Positions 5,021 to 15,100 are shown, counted from the stretch's first letter. The stretch: 43,861 nucleotides of DNA from Heminiphilus faecis (GCF_008728965.1 NZ_VSMC01000026.1:1-43861); one strand, 5' to 3'. Notes: generated by a model not told the origin, from the sequence alone. Program-made: numbers and translations.

Positions 5021-7345
5021 CTATTTCTTTTTAGTGTATTTACGCGCCGACTTTTTAGGAGCGGCATTCTGCTCCTCCATTATTTTACGGCATTCATCAA
5101 TGGTCAGGGCTTCGGGAGAAGTCACAGTACGCGGTATCTTATAGTTGCTCTTGCGGCATGATATATATGGACCGTAAGGACCATTAAGTATCTGCACCTC
5201 GGGATCCTCGTCAAAAGTCTTGACCACACGCTTGCTCTCGGCACTGCGTTTGGCCTTGATCAGCTCTTCCGCCTCCTCCAGAGTTATAGCGGCGGGAGCC
5301 ATATCCTTGGGTATCGACACAAACTTGCCTTCATGCTTTATATACGGACCGTATTTGCCTATGGCAACAGTGACTTCGGAGCCTTCATATGTACCGAGGT
5401 TACGCGGAAACTCAAACAGTTTCAATGCTTCCTCAAGAGTAATCGTACTGACGGATTGTCCTTTCAGCAAAGAGGCGAACTGGGGCTTCTCGTCACCATC
5501 GCCGTCGCCAATCTGGACCAGAGGACCGTAGCGACCAATCTTCACACTCACCTGCTTACCATGCGGGTCAACACCAAGCACACGCTCTCCGACCTTATGC
5601 TCGAGGCGCATGTTCAACGCAGAATCCACATCAGGATGAAACAGCTCGTAGAACATGGCTATCTCCTTGTTCCAAGCCAGATTACCTTCAGCTATATCAT
5701 CAAACTTCTCCTCCATACGGGCGGTGAAGTCATAGTCAAGAATCGAGGGGAAGTAACGGGTAAGGAAATCATTTACAACCACACCTATATCAGTGGGAAT
5801 AAGCTTGCCTTTTTCGGAGCCCACCACCTCCTTCTTCACTTTATCGGTTATATTACCTCCGTCAAGCGAAATGACATTATATTTGCGTTCGGAGCCCTCT
5901 TTCTCGCCTTTCTCTACATAATCACGGGCTTGTATAGTCGAGATGGTGGGCGCGTAAGTTGACGGACGTCCTATGCCCAGTTCCTCCATCTTCTTCACAA
6001 GCGACGCCTCAGTATAACGCGGAGGCTGCTGGGTGAAGCGTTCGGTAGCGGTCACAGCCGAAGCTTCGAGAGTATCGCCCGCGGTCATAGCCGGCAGCAA
6101 ATCGCCGTCAGTCTCGTCGGCATCATCATCGTTGCCCTCAATATACACCTTCAAGAAACCGTCGAAATTTATCACCTCACCAGTAGCGGTAAAGTGTTCG
6201 TCACGGGTCGACGGTTGAATCTCGACTGTCGTCTTTTCTATCTCGGCATCAGACATCTGCGATGCTATGGTACGCTTCCATATAAGGCTGTATAACCGCT
6301 GCTCCTGTATCGAGGCGGAAATAGAGGACGACGATATATCGGTAGGTCTTATAGCCTCATGGGCCTCCTGAGCGCCCTTTGAATGAGTATGATATTGTCT
6401 TGTCTTAAGATATCTTTCGCCGAGTTTTCCGGTTATTTCCGATGCTATGGCACCAAGTGCAAGCGATGACAGATTCAACGAGTCGGTACGCATATAAGTT
6501 ATATAACCGGCCTCATATAGCTTCTGCGCCACCATCATGGTCTGCGTAACAGAAAATCCGAGTTTGCGCGACGCCTCCTGCTGTAAAGTGGAAGTGGTAA
6601 ACGGAGGAGCCGGCAACTTGGTAACCGGCCTTACATTCACACTCTTCACACTGAACGAAGCATGAGCACAGTCATCAAGTAACTTCACTGCCGAGTCCTT
6701 ATCGGAAATACGGCGGCTAAGTTCAGCCTTAACGGGCGCGCCGCCCTTGTCAAGGAAAGTGGCGTTAACACGATAATAGCTCTCGCTCCTGAAGGCCTTG
6801 ATCTCGTTTTCACGCTCTACGATAAGCCTCACAGCCACCGACTGGACACGTCCGGCCGATAATGCCGGCTTTATCTTTTTCCACAACACAGGCGACAACT
6901 CGAAGCCCACGATGCGGTCGAGCACTCTTCGAGCCTGCTGCGCATCGACACGGTTAAGATCGATGGCACGCGGATGGCTTATAGCCTCTTCAATAGCATT
7001 TTTTGTTATCTCATGAAACACAATGCGCCTTGTCGTCGCCGGGTCAAGACCGAGTACCTCACAAAGATGCCAAGCTATAGCCTCTCCCTCGCGGTCCTCA
7101 TCAGAAGCAAGCCACACGATCTCGGCACTCTTTACCGCTTTCTTAAGTTCGGCAACGAGCTGTTTCTTATCGTCGGGTATCTCATAAATCGGGGCAAAAC
7201 CATGGTCGATGTCAATACTGAATTTTTTCTTATTCAGGTCGCGTATGTGCCCATAACTCGACATCACTTTATAGTCCTTACCCAAAAATTTTTCTATGGT
7301 CTTGGCCTTGGCAGGCGACTCAACTATGACGAGATTCTTAAACAT
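5021..7345 (-). CDS. topA: DNA topoisomerase I (type IA)
   Basis: 774 aa, usual size for Bacteroidota TopA. The TOPRIM domain starts with NLVIVESPAKAKTIEKFLG and includes SDEDREGEAIAWHL. The active-site tyrosine sits in AGYITYMRTDS near residue 285. GRVQSVAVRLIVEREN and GIGRPSTYAPTI are further family blocks. The C terminus has topoisomerase C-terminal repeats (VAIGKYGPYIKHEGKF; NGPYGPYISC) and a lysine-rich tail instead of zinc fingers. It relaxes negative supercoils. The start at 7345 follows a TAATTTTG -7 box by 26 bp. It leads the operon with the rluA-type gene. Confidence 0.97.
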   Translation of the reverse strand: MFKNLVIVESPAKAKTIEKFLGKDYKVMSSYGHIRDLNKKKFSIDIDHGFAPIYEIPDDKKQLVAELKKAVKSAEIVWLASDEDREGEAIAWHLCEVLGLDPATTRRIVFHEITKNAIEEAISHPRAIDLNRVDAQQARRVLDRIVGFELSPVLWKKIKPALSAGRVQSVAVRLIVERENEIKAFRSESYYRVNATFLDKGGAPVKAELSRRISDKDSAVKLLDDCAHASFSVKSVNVRPVTKLPAPPFTTSTLQQEASRKLGFSVTQTMMVAQKLYEAGYITYMRTDSLNLSSLALGAIASEITGKLGERYLKTRQYHTHSKGAQEAHEAIRPTDISSSSISASIQEQRLYSLIWKRTIASQMSDAEIEKTTVEIQPSTRDEHFTATGEVINFDGFLKVYIEGNDDDADETDGDLLPAMTAGDTLEASAVTATERFTQQPPRYTEASLVKKMEELGIGRPSTYAPTISTIQARDYVEKGEKEGSERKYNVISLDGGNITDKVKKEVVGSEKGKLIPTDIGVVVNDFLTRYFPSILDYDFTARMEEKFDDIAEGNLAWNKEIAMFYELFHPDVDSALNMRLEHKVGERVLGVDPHGKQVSVKIGRYGPLVQIGDGDGDEKPQFASLLKGQSVSTITLEEALKLFEFPRNLGTYEGSEVTVAIGKYGPYIKHEGKFVSIPKDMAPAAITLEEAEELIKAKRSAESKRVVKTFDEDPEVQILNGPYGPYISCRKSNYKIPRTVTSPEALTIDECRKIMEEQNAAPKKSARKYTKKK

Positions 7346-7371
7346 TTATCCTGTTAATTCAAATTTTTCGG

Positions 7372-7379
7372 CAAAATTA
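7372..7379 (-). promoter_or_regulatory. -7 box (TAATTTTG) of topA
   Basis: Exact TAnnTTTG on the minus strand, 26 bp upstream of the topA ATG. The AT-rich upstream DNA has no clear TTG -33. Confidence 0.55.
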
Positions 7380-7480
7380 GGAAAAAGTTATATATAATAA
7401 TGTATAATTTCACATTTTATCGTTTTTTTTCACTTTAAGCAAGCCCGATTATATGACAGTTTTCCCAAGCCGGCGCAACA

Positions 7481-8296
7481 TCAGAAACCCTGCCAAGAAG
7501 CAAGATATGTCCAGCCTTCATGAAGCGGCACATCCTCCTCAACCATCATAGCTCCCAGCAAACCTTCGTCACGGCACGTCAACGTGAAATGAGCCAGTCC
7601 TATGCCCATATCAAGCATCATAAAAGCTGATGCGCCGTCAATATGATAAAACCTGACTGTCATGCCGTCAACAACAGCCCGCCACGGCTGTGAATTGCGC
7701 GAAGAAGGAGCCTTGCGCATATTCTCAAGAGCTTTACGGTAAACATTCCCGTCATTTACACGCTCTTCCGCATCTCCGCAAAAAAACAGCCGGTCAAAGT
7801 CAATACGCCTGTTGCCATGCACACCCATGCGCATAAGCCTGTCACGCAACGTAGGCTTGTCGGCGGCATAACCGAGCGGCGAAACGGCGGCAAGCACCTC
7901 TCCGGGCTCAAGCGTTATCCTGTTCAGAAAAGAAGATTTCTTAAAAGTGCCGCCGAGCCAACATGTAGCCAATCCTATTGAGGTACAGTATAACAGCACC
8001 TCTTCAAAAAACCAGCCCGCATTGACATCGGCATAATCGCTCTCTTCATAAATCAGCGCCAGATAGTCGTTGCAACCGGTGATTACGCCGTAAGTGCCAA
8101 GTTTCTCGCCATCAGCATCATTACCGTCATGATGAACAAGTTCAACACGCGCGCGACATCCCGATATAGGTTGCTCCAACGAAGCAGCAAACCTCAAAAC
8201 ACTATCGGCTATGTCTTCCTCAAGCTGACGTCGGGAATAAGAGCGCACCGATTTTCGCACATTAATCGCATCAATCAAACACTTAATGTCAGTCAT
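7481..8296 (-). CDS. Nitroreductase family protein (TM1586-type)
   Basis: 271 aa. The N-terminal block IDAINVRKSVRSYSRRQLEED is the FMN-binding RxSxRxY motif of nitroreductases. A second half with NMRKAPSSRNSQPWRAVV repeats nitroreductase-like signature residues, the two-lobed architecture of the TM1586 putative nitroreductase domain. This likely makes a cytoplasmic NAD(P)H:flavin-dependent reductase with unknown substrate. Its ATG is 5 bp after the dnaX stop, so it is probably the second gene of the dnaX operon. Confidence 0.8.
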   Translation of the reverse strand: MTDIKCLIDAINVRKSVRSYSRRQLEEDIADSVLRFAASLEQPISGCRARVELVHHDGNDADGEKLGTYGVITGCNDYLALIYEESDYADVNAGWFFEEVLLYCTSIGLATCWLGGTFKKSSFLNRITLEPGEVLAAVSPLGYAADKPTLRDRLMRMGVHGNRRIDFDRLFFCGDAEERVNDGNVYRKALENMRKAPSSRNSQPWRAVVDGMTVRFYHIDGASAFMMLDMGIGLAHFTLTCRDEGLLGAMMVEEDVPLHEGWTYLASWQGF

Positions 8297-8301
8297 AATT
8301 A

Positions 8302-10065
8302 CTATTGCAGAGTCAAGTGAAGGTCTTCAATCAAGGTATTCAGGTAAGGATGGTGCTGCTTCATGACCGCAAATACTTCGGAGTCGGTCAAGGATGTCAC
8401 CGTAGCCTTGCCTTTGTTAAGCACAATTTCCAAATTTATATAATCATTGTCAAGACGCGTACGCAACTCCGACAGCAATACGTCTATCGACTGCGCTATA
8501 GCGTCACGTATAGCCTCGCTCTCGACGGTCACTCCGAACCGGGTAGCCTCAACCCGCACGGGAACCGCCAATCTCATGGCATTTATAAGCAGATGTTCTT
8601 TAGGATGGGCTTCTATAATAGCGCCCCATGCCGCTTTCAACTGCTCGTCAGTAAAGGCCGACGAGCGACGCGGCTTATTGTCAGTCATGCTCTCCTCGCC
8701 GCCGTCATTGCGATTGGCCGATGATTTAAGCGAAAGTCCGGGAGTACGCAATGTTGTGGTACGTTGCCGGTCAGCCGTTTTGGGCGCCGGCACATAATCA
8801 GCCTTGGGAGCTCCGGCCACAGGGGCTTTTACAGGAGCCGGACCATATGCCACCGGTGTAGCGGCGGCTTGTTTTGGCGCCGGCGACGGAGCCTGAACGA
8901 CAGACTGCGGTGCGCTGTCCTTTGCTATAGGACGCAACCGCCCCTCTCCTGCACCGCTTTCACCGTGGGAGGGGCTGAGCAATTGGCACAGCTTTATCAA
9001 TGTAAGTTCGACAAGGAGCTGTTTGTTGGAAGCCATGCGATAGTTCAGGTCGGCATCATTGCATAAGTCCATAGCCTTATACAAGAATGCCGGAGTACAC
9101 TTGGCGGCCACGGAAGCCATAGCCGTACGGGCTTCGTCGCTCGCCTCAAGCAGCACTATAGTCGATGGAGAGCTCGCCACCATAAGATCACGGAAATGTG
9201 CTGCCAGCCCGTTTATAAAAAACTGCGAATCAAAGCCCTTGTCGCGTATCTCTTTGTATATAAGAAGCGCCGCCGGCACGTCGGCGGTCAGAAAGGCTTC
9301 GACAAGACGGTCATAATACTCATAGTCAAGTATGTTAAGATTATCGACAGTAGAGCGGTATGTGACATTACCCATCGACGATGCGGCCACCTGATCAAAT
9401 ATGGACAGTGCATCGCGCATGGCTCCGTCAGCTTTACGCGCAATGACATTGAGCGCTGCCGGCTCGGCCGAAATGCCCTCCTCACCCGCTATATACTGCA
9501 GGTGCTCCACCATGTCCTGAATCGTGATGCGGTTGAAGTCATATATCTGACACCGCGACAGTATGGTAGGTATAATCTTGTGCTTCTCGGTAGTGGCGAG
9601 TATAAAAATCACATAATGAGGCGGCTCCTCCAATGTCTTTAGAAATGCATTGAACGCCTGCGTCGAGAGCATGTGCACCTCATCGACAATAAACACGCGG
9701 TAACGTGCATTGACAGGAGGTACCTGTACCTGTTCGGTAAGCTCACGCATATAGTCGACACCGTTGTTTGACGCGGCATCAAGCTCAACAATATTAAGTG
9801 AGTTGCCTTTGTTGAACTCACGGCATGACACACACTCATTGCATGCCTCGCCGTCGGGAGTACGATGCTCACAGTTTATAGTCTTTGCAAATATGCGTGC
9901 ACAAGAAGTTTTTCCCACCCCACGTGAGCCGCAGAACAGATAGGCATGTGCCAGTCTGTCCTTGCTTATAGAATTTTTTAGCGTCGTGGTAAGTGCCTTC
10001 TGCCCCACCACACTGCTGAATGTAGCCGGCCTGTATTTTCGGGCCGATACTATATAGTTTTCCAT
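8302..10065 (-). CDS. dnaX: DNA polymerase III subunit gamma/tau
   Basis: 587 aa. The AAA+ clamp-loader ATPase has Walker A GSRGVGKTS at 46-54, a zinc-binding cysteine set (Cys65, 75, 78, 81), Walker B VFIVDEVHML with D128/E129, and the arginine finger motif in TILSRC. Domain III ends near residue 370. A proline/alanine-rich linker (about 375-460) precedes a C-terminal domain with LINAMRLAVPVRVEA, for polymerase binding as in tau. I saw no clear A-rich slippery site that would give a shortened gamma product. It starts at 10065, with a TATATTTG -7 box about 19 bp upstream. Confidence 0.96.
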   Translation of the reverse strand: MENYIVSARKYRPATFSSVVGQKALTTTLKNSISKDRLAHAYLFCGSRGVGKTSCARIFAKTINCEHRTPDGEACNECVSCREFNKGNSLNIVELDAASNNGVDYMRELTEQVQVPPVNARYRVFIVDEVHMLSTQAFNAFLKTLEEPPHYVIFILATTEKHKIIPTILSRCQIYDFNRITIQDMVEHLQYIAGEEGISAEPAALNVIARKADGAMRDALSIFDQVAASSMGNVTYRSTVDNLNILDYEYYDRLVEAFLTADVPAALLIYKEIRDKGFDSQFFINGLAAHFRDLMVASSPSTIVLLEASDEARTAMASVAAKCTPAFLYKAMDLCNDADLNYRMASNKQLLVELTLIKLCQLLSPSHGESGAGEGRLRPIAKDSAPQSVVQAPSPAPKQAAATPVAYGPAPVKAPVAGAPKADYVPAPKTADRQRTTTLRTPGLSLKSSANRNDGGEESMTDNKPRRSSAFTDEQLKAAWGAIIEAHPKEHLLINAMRLAVPVRVEATRFGVTVESEAIRDAIAQSIDVLLSELRTRLDNDYINLEIVLNKGKATVTSLTDSEVFAVMKQHHPYLNTLIEDLHLTLQ

Positions 10066-10083
10066 CTGCGTTACTTTCTCCTA

Positions 10084-10091
10084 CAAATATA
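10084..10091 (-). promoter_or_regulatory. -7 box (TATATTTG) of dnaX
   Basis: Exact TAnnTTTG on the minus strand, 19 bp upstream of the dnaX start in the short divergent dnaX/GNAT intergenic region. No clear -33 at normal spacing. Confidence 0.5.
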
Positions 10092-10114
10092 ATACATATA
10101 TTTCACAAAAACTT

Positions 10115-10122
10115 TACCTTTG
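10115..10122 (+). promoter_or_regulatory. -7 box (TACCTTTG) of the GNAT gene
   Basis: Exact TAnnTTTG, 30 bp upstream of the GNAT ATG at 10152, divergent from the dnaX promoter. Confidence 0.6.
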
Positions 10123-10151
10123 CCTCAAATTTAAGAGGGTGTAAAAATTTT

Positions 10152-10634
10152 ATGTTACGCAAAGTCAAGTTTACCGACGCCTCCGCCATAACGGATATAT
10201 ACAACCGCTACATAGCAGAGACCACGATATCGTTTGAAACAGAATGCCTGACCGAAAAGGACATGATGGAACGGATATGTGACATATCGGAAAAATATCC
10301 GTACTTCGTATGGGAAGAGAACGGCAAACCCGTCGGCTACTGTTATGCGCACCCGTGGAAAGAGCGGGCCGCATACTCGCGCACGTTGGAGACAACGATA
10401 TACATTGACAACACGTGGCAACGACGCGGCATAGGACACCGGCTCATGAAAGCCCTGATAGACGAATGCCGTATAAAGGGGTATCATGCGCTCATAGCCT
10501 GCGTAACAGGCGACAATGAAGCAAGCATAAAGATGCATGAAAGCCTCGGCTTCTCCAAAGTCTCATGCTTTAAGGAAGTCGGCTACAAACACGGCCAAAT
10601 ACTCGACGTCGTCGACCTCGAGCTGCTGTTATAG
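10152..10634 (+). CDS. GNAT acetyltransferase, phosphinothricin acetyltransferase-like
   Basis: 160 aa. It shows the PAT/MnaT pattern: DASAITDIYNRYIAETTISFE near the N terminus, PVGYCYAHPWKERAAY, the catalytic-region TLETTIYID, and the acetyl-CoA loop QRRGIGHRLM at about 96-105, then NEASIKMHESLGF. Family members acetylate small amines such as methionine sulfoximine or phosphinothricin, or amino-acid-like substrates; the real one here is unknown. It is a monocistronic plus-strand gene between the minus-strand dnaX and waaA units, convergent with waaA (18-bp gap). Confidence 0.88.
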   Translation: MLRKVKFTDASAITDIYNRYIAETTISFETECLTEKDMMERICDISEKYPYFVWEENGKPVGYCYAHPWKERAAYSRTLETTIYIDNTWQRRGIGHRLMKALIDECRIKGYHALIACVTGDNEASIKMHESLGFSKVSCFKEVGYKHGQILDVVDLELLL

Positions 10635-10652
10635 CACAGATTGAGGAGCAAC

Positions 10653-11900
10653 CTATGCAAGAGAGTCAAGAAGTGATTTTATATCGCCGTATATGACATC
10701 GGTGGCGCCAAAATTTTCCTTTATGTATCGGGAAGCGTTATTTCCGCACTCGGCCAGATACTCACTGTCGGTCAGCAATCGTGACAATATGCCTTCAAAC
10801 CGGACAATGTCGCTGAACGTAAACGCGCCTTTGGCTTCTATAAGATCATAAGCCTCCTTGAACTTATGATAGTTGGGCCCGAACAACACAGGCATGCCAT
10901 ATACCGCGGCTTCGTTTATGTTATGTATCCCGACTCCGAAGCCGCCGCCGACATAAGCTATATCGCCATAACTGTAAATACTCGACAGCTTGCCGTAGCC
11001 GTCTATTATCATACAATCAGCCTCGCGAGCCTCCTCAAGAGTGGCCGATGACAAGCGACATGACTTGCGAGTAAGACTGCGCTCGATAGCATCAAGGCGC
11101 TTGGACTCAACTTCATGAGGAGCTATAATAAGCTTAAATTCAGGATGAGAGTTAAAATACGGTATCAGGTACTCTTCGTCAGGGGGCCATGTACTGCCGG
11201 CGATAATAGTGACCGGCGCCTTCTCGACAAAAGCGGCAGCCTGAGGTATCTCCACACAGCTACGCATAATATCGGTAACACGGTCAAAGCGTGTATCGCC
11301 CGCCACAGTGACATTGGTCACTCCTATTCCGGCAAGCAACCGGCGCGAGCGTTCGTCCTGAACATACACATGAGTATAGCACCGCAACATATTGCGGAAC
11401 ATAGCACCCCAAGGTTTGAAAAAGATCTGCGAAGGACGAAATATCGACGAAATTATATAAGTGGGAACACCTCGCCGTTTAAGTTCCTGAAGATAATTGC
11501 CCCAGAACTCGTACTTTACAAAAACAGCCATGCGCGGATTGACTACGTCAAGAAACTCTTTGACGCGCGACTTCACATCAAGCGGCAGATAGCACACCGC
11601 ATCGACTTCGCTGAAATTTTTACGCACCTCGTAGCCTGACGGAGAGAAGAAAGTAAGCAGTATCCTTACATCGGAATTTTCACGGCGTATCTTTTCAATA
11701 AGCGGACGTCCTTGTTCAAACTCACCGAGCGACGCGGCATGAATCCATACATAAGGCTGGCCGGGCCGTATTTTTCCACGCAGATAGTCAATAGCCTCCT
11801 TCTGCCCTATGCGCAGTTTCTTTATCTTTTCGCTTTTAAGGGCGCCAAGACTTATGCCGGCGTCAAAAGCGCGCATTCCCAAGTTATATAACGGGTTCAT
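10653..11900 (-). CDS. waaA: 3-deoxy-D-manno-octulosonic acid (Kdo) transferase
   Basis: 415 aa. The N-terminal glycosyltransferase domain has YVWIHAASLGEFEQGRPLIEKI, with the catalytic Glu of WaaA in the SLGEFEQ loop. It continues with LLTFFSPSGYEVRKNF, VKYEFWGNYLQEL and AGSTWPPDEEYLIP, then the nucleotide-sugar lobe IIAPHEVESKRLDAIE and AYVGGGFGVGIHNINEAAVYGMPVLFGP. It adds Kdo from CMP-Kdo to lipid A precursor at the inner face of the inner membrane. The start lies 9 bp after the gltX stop, so it is co-transcribed with gltX. Confidence 0.95.
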   Translation of the reverse strand: MNPLYNLGMRAFDAGISLGALKSEKIKKLRIGQKEAIDYLRGKIRPGQPYVWIHAASLGEFEQGRPLIEKIRRENSDVRILLTFFSPSGYEVRKNFSEVDAVCYLPLDVKSRVKEFLDVVNPRMAVFVKYEFWGNYLQELKRRGVPTYIISSIFRPSQIFFKPWGAMFRNMLRCYTHVYVQDERSRRLLAGIGVTNVTVAGDTRFDRVTDIMRSCVEIPQAAAFVEKAPVTIIAGSTWPPDEEYLIPYFNSHPEFKLIIAPHEVESKRLDAIERSLTRKSCRLSSATLEEAREADCMIIDGYGKLSSIYSYGDIAYVGGGFGVGIHNINEAAVYGMPVLFGPNYHKFKEAYDLIEAKGAFTFSDIVRFEGILSRLLTDSEYLAECGNNASRYIKENFGATDVIYGDIKSLLDSLA

Positions 11901-11909
11901 CGCGGCTAT

Positions 11910-13433
11910 TTATATTTTGATTCTTTCGACGCCTTTCTTTATGCGGGCCACAGTCTCGTCCTTGCCGAGCAGTTCGGTTATATCAAACATATGGGGGCCT
12001 TTGCATTCGCCGACCACAGTAAGACGGAAAGCATTCATGACATTGCCGAGATGATAGCCTTTTGAAGCTATCCAGTCAAGCACAACCGGTTCGGCGGCCT
12101 TGCTGCCGAAGTCAGGAAGCGCAAGAAGCACTTCGATAAGTTCGCCCATGATGCGGGGAGTATCTTCATTCCAGCGTTTTTTCACGTCCTTGGCGCTATA
12201 TTCATCAGGCGCGACAAAGAAGAACTTGGTCTGCTCCCAAAGGTCTTTCACGAAATAGATACGTCCTTTCACAAGGCCCACGACATGAGCCAGAAACTCG
12301 TCGCTATAGTCATCGGCATTCACTCCATGCTGACACAGAACCGGCTTAAACAACCGGGCAAGACTTTCGTCAGACAACATCTGCAGATATTCGTGATTGA
12401 ACCAACGGCCCTTTTCGTAATCAAACTTGGCTCCTGCCTTGGAACAATGCGAAAAGTCAAATTTATCTATCAGTTGGTCCATTGACATAATCTCGGTATC
12501 ATCACCCGGATTCCATCCGAGCAGAGCAAGGAAGTTTACAACCGCTTCCGGCAGATAACCCGACTCACGATAACCCGACGAAATCTCTCCGCCCTCGGGA
12601 TGCCACTCAAGCGGGAATACGGGAAATCCGAGGCGATCGCCGTCGCGCTTGCTCAGCTTGCCTTTGCCGTCGGGCTTAAGCAACAGCGGAAGATGCACAA
12701 ACTTAGGAGCGGTATCGCTCCATCCGAAAGCCTCGTAAAGCAGCACATGCAGCGGAGCCGACGGCAGCCACTCCTCGCCTCGTATCACATGAGTCACTTC
12801 CATCAGATGGTCGTCAACTATATTGGCGAGGTGATATGTAGGCAGGTCATCGGCGCTTTTATATATGACCTTATCATCAAGTATCGATGAGTTTATAGTG
12901 ACTTTTCCACGCAGAAGATCGTCGACCACGACGTCGCGCCCCGGCTCGACTTTAAAACGCACCACATATTGCGTACCGCTATCGATAAGACTCTTCACCT
13001 CGTCAGCGGAAAGCGATAAAGAATTGCGCATCGCCATACGCGTAGAAGCGTCATATTGGAAATTGGCCACTTCCGACCGCTTGGCGTCAAGTTCAGCAGG
13101 AGTATCAAATGCTATATACGCTCTGCCACTGTCAAGCAGCATCCTGACATGCTCGCGGTATATGTCGCGACGTTCACTTTGCTTGTAAGGGCCGTAAGCT
13201 CCACCTTCGCGCACACCTTCGTCAATCCTTATACCGAGCCATGCGAGCGACTCATTGATATAATCCTCGGCTCCGGGCACAAACCGATTGGAGTCGGTGT
13301 CCTCAATGCGCAGTATCATGTCGCCGCCATGCTTGCGGGCAAATAGGTAATTGTACAGAGCGGTTCTTACACCGCCTATATGCAGGGGTCCTGTGGGAGA
13401 AGGAGCAAATCTTACTCTGACTTTACGGTCCAT
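11910..13433 (-). CDS. gltX: Glutamate-tRNA ligase
   Basis: 507 aa class Ic synthetase. The HIGH-type signature is [20 protein letters not shown] (residues 11-30), the KMSKS-type loop is KLSKRDGD near 258-265, and an anticodon-binding alpha-helical domain fills the C-terminal third. It charges tRNA-Glu. The start is 27 bp downstream of a TAACTTTG -7 box, and it heads the gltX-waaA operon. Confidence 0.97.
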   Translation of the reverse strand: MDRKVRVRFAPSPTGPLHIGGVRTALYNYLFARKHGGDMILRIEDTDSNRFVPGAEDYINESLAWLGIRIDEGVREGGAYGPYKQSERRDIYREHVRMLLDSGRAYIAFDTPAELDAKRSEVANFQYDASTRMAMRNSLSLSADEVKSLIDSGTQYVVRFKVEPGRDVVVDDLLRGKVTINSSILDDKVIYKSADDLPTYHLANIVDDHLMEVTHVIRGEEWLPSAPLHVLLYEAFGWSDTAPKFVHLPLLLKPDGKGKLSKRDGDRLGFPVFPLEWHPEGGEISSGYRESGYLPEAVVNFLALLGWNPGDDTEIMSMDQLIDKFDFSHCSKAGAKFDYEKGRWFNHEYLQMLSDESLARLFKPVLCQHGVNADDYSDEFLAHVVGLVKGRIYFVKDLWEQTKFFFVAPDEYSAKDVKKRWNEDTPRIMGELIEVLLALPDFGSKAAEPVVLDWIASKGYHLGNVMNAFRLTVVGECKGPHMFDITELLGKDETVARIKKGVERIKI

Positions 13434-13459
13434 TTCGTTAAATTATTAAAAAACCACCG

Positions 13460-13467
13460 CAAAGTTA
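13460..13467 (-). promoter_or_regulatory. -7 box (TAACTTTG) of gltX
   Basis: Exact TAnnTTTG on the minus strand, 26 bp upstream of the gltX ATG. Confidence 0.55.
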
Positions 13468-13544
13468 AGAATTTATTGCGAGATAAACCATACTTAAATT
13501 TCATTATGTCGTTGAGGTTGCGGCGACAAACGGATTATGCATAC

Positions 13545-14327
13545 TTATTGTACTTTTGTCGCTCCGGTAAAAAAGGCGTGGACCTTGCCCAACGGCAATT
13601 GTCCCTCGAGCTTGACGGGTATGCGCGAGGCATCGGTACTTATCCATGTGTCCATGGCATCGGATGTCGTCTTACCGCGCATTGTAAATGTAAACGACAG
13701 CCTGTAGGTCTGCCATCGGCGACCGTTCAGATTCACATCCTCGATGCCGCAGTAGCGCACACAAAGCTGCTCGACGTTTCGACCCGAGAACACATTAAGG
13801 TTCATCGTTGTACCGGGCTTCATATCAACAAAATCGACAGTGCGCAGGTAATAGAACACCGACAGCATGTCGACCGTCAGCCCGGTAGCATGCAATACCG
13901 TATCAGACCTCACAATCGGGCCCCCGTTACGGGAACGTTCGCGAAGAGCATCGCCTGTTACCTCGTTGCCGTTGCGCAGGTACGTCACCACATCGTAATT
14001 ATACTGAGCCCCTTCATGGGTAATCTTTTTATATACCGTAGGCATACACGACGGACGCATCATGACCGATTTCAGAGTGTCACGCACCATGAAGACTTTG
14101 TCGGCCCACGGTACAGTCTTGGCGGCAAGCTGAGCGTAATAATTGTCGGCATCGCTGCGGAGCGACAATACAGCCGTGGCCGCTTCTTTGTTTATGATAC
14201 CCCATTTATAAAGTATCACGTAATTAAGGTCCTCGTCAGGCAGTTCCACAACAGCCATAGCTGATGAAGCGACATTTAACGACAAGGCCAACGCCAGTAT
14301 ACGCAAACACCCTTTTAATCCAATCAT
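13545..14327 (-). CDS. DUF3108 domain secreted protein
   Basis: 260 aa. Residues 1-25 form a signal peptide (positive start, hydrophobic LRILALALSLNVASS, cleavage near AMA). The mature part has DUF3108 features as I know them: LNYVILYKWGIINKEAATAVLS, a middle TVDMLSVFYYLR and MKPGTTMNLNVFSGRNV, and a C-terminal DTWISTDASRIPVKLEGQLPLGKVHAFF. The fold is probably a periplasmic or outer-membrane-associated beta structure of unknown function. It lies 11 bp downstream of tdk and is likely in its operon. Confidence 0.8.
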   Translation of the reverse strand: MIGLKGCLRILALALSLNVASSAMAVVELPDEDLNYVILYKWGIINKEAATAVLSLRSDADNYYAQLAAKTVPWADKVFMVRDTLKSVMMRPSCMPTVYKKITHEGAQYNYDVVTYLRNGNEVTGDALRERSRNGGPIVRSDTVLHATGLTVDMLSVFYYLRTVDFVDMKPGTTMNLNVFSGRNVEQLCVRYCGIEDVNLNGRRWQTYRLSFTFTMRGKTTSDAMDTWISTDASRIPVKLEGQLPLGKVHAFFTGATKVQ

Positions 14328-14338
14328 AAGCCGTCTTT

Positions 14339-14974
14339 TTATTCGATAAACGGGAGCGAGTGACGTGTGGACTGCTCGATACGCTTATTGCGCCAGCACT
14401 TGCGACACACCGCTATATAACGGTCATCGCCGCCTATCTCAAGCTGGTCGCCCTCCACGACAAAGTCGCCTGAGGCATCAATGCGCGCATTGACAATGGT
14501 CTTGCGCCCGCACGTACAAGTACTTTTAATCTCGTCGATAGTATCGGCAATCTCAAAAAGCCTCCTCGAACCCTCAAAAAGTTTAGTCTGAAAATCGGTA
14601 CGCAGTCCGTAGCAAAGCACATTACTACCGTAATCGTCGACAATTCTGGCCAACTGATCGACCTGCTCGGCCGATAGAAACTGAGCCTCATCGATCAGAA
14701 ACCAGTCTATAACAGTCATAGTCTCCTCAAACATCTCCTGCGCCATCATATACAGGTCGGTATCAGGGTATATCCATCGGCACTTACGCTCTATGCCTAT
14801 GCGCGACCGTATCACATTGTCCTTATCACGAGTATCGACAATGGGCTTAAGACACGCATAAGTCATGTTTCGCTCCTCAAAGTTGTAAGCGGTCGTCAAC
14901 AACATCGCGGTCTTAGCCGACCCCATAGTGCCATAACGGAAATATAATTTACCCTTCCGGTTCATATGATGCAA
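14339..14974 (-). CDS. tdk: Thymidine kinase (type II)
   Basis: 211 aa. The P-loop is GTMGSAKT at 15-22. The Walker B DEAQF lies about 93-97, with the catalytic Glu. The lasso region contains the structural zinc site (Cys-Thr-Cys near 152 and Cys-Arg-Lys-Cys near 191). It phosphorylates thymidine for the salvage pathway. A second Met at codon 4 is an alternative start. It is the first gene of a tdk-DUF3108 pair. Confidence 0.95.
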   Translation of the reverse strand: MHHMNRKGKLYFRYGTMGSAKTAMLLTTAYNFEERNMTYACLKPIVDTRDKDNVIRSRIGIERKCRWIYPDTDLYMMAQEMFEETMTVIDWFLIDEAQFLSAEQVDQLARIVDDYGSNVLCYGLRTDFQTKLFEGSRRLFEIADTIDEIKSTCTCGRKTIVNARIDASGDFVVEGDQLEIGGDDRYIAVCRKCWRNKRIEQSTRHSLPFIE

Positions 14975-15074
14975 TATTTATTTAAAACGTAAATTTATAT
15001 AGAATAGTTGAATTTATCCATCCATATCGCCATTTTTTCACATCGGCTTCAATCTTCACTATCATTTAAATGCA

Positions 15075-15100
15075 AAAAGAGCGCCCGTAAGCACTCTTTT
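15075..15100 (-). terminator. Terminator after the GH92 pseudogene
   Basis: On the minus strand AAAAGAGTGC pairs with GCGCTCTTTT (one G-T wobble, 6-nt loop) and runs into a further T. It lies 68 bp past the last recognisable GH92 codon, showing that the 3' end of the old gene is preserved. Confidence 0.6.

Noticed and set aside
4062-5144. Plus-strand ORFs opposite the rluA-type gene
   Set aside because: Shadow frames: the minus strand encodes a protein with all RluA motifs.
8302-10065. Programmed frameshift in dnaX giving a short gamma form
   Set aside because: No A-rich slippery heptamer with a following stem was found in the coding strand at the expected place.
12865-14264. Long plus-strand ORFs opposite gltX and the DUF3108 gene
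   Set aside because: They are antisense to genes with clear motifs and show no recognisable domain.
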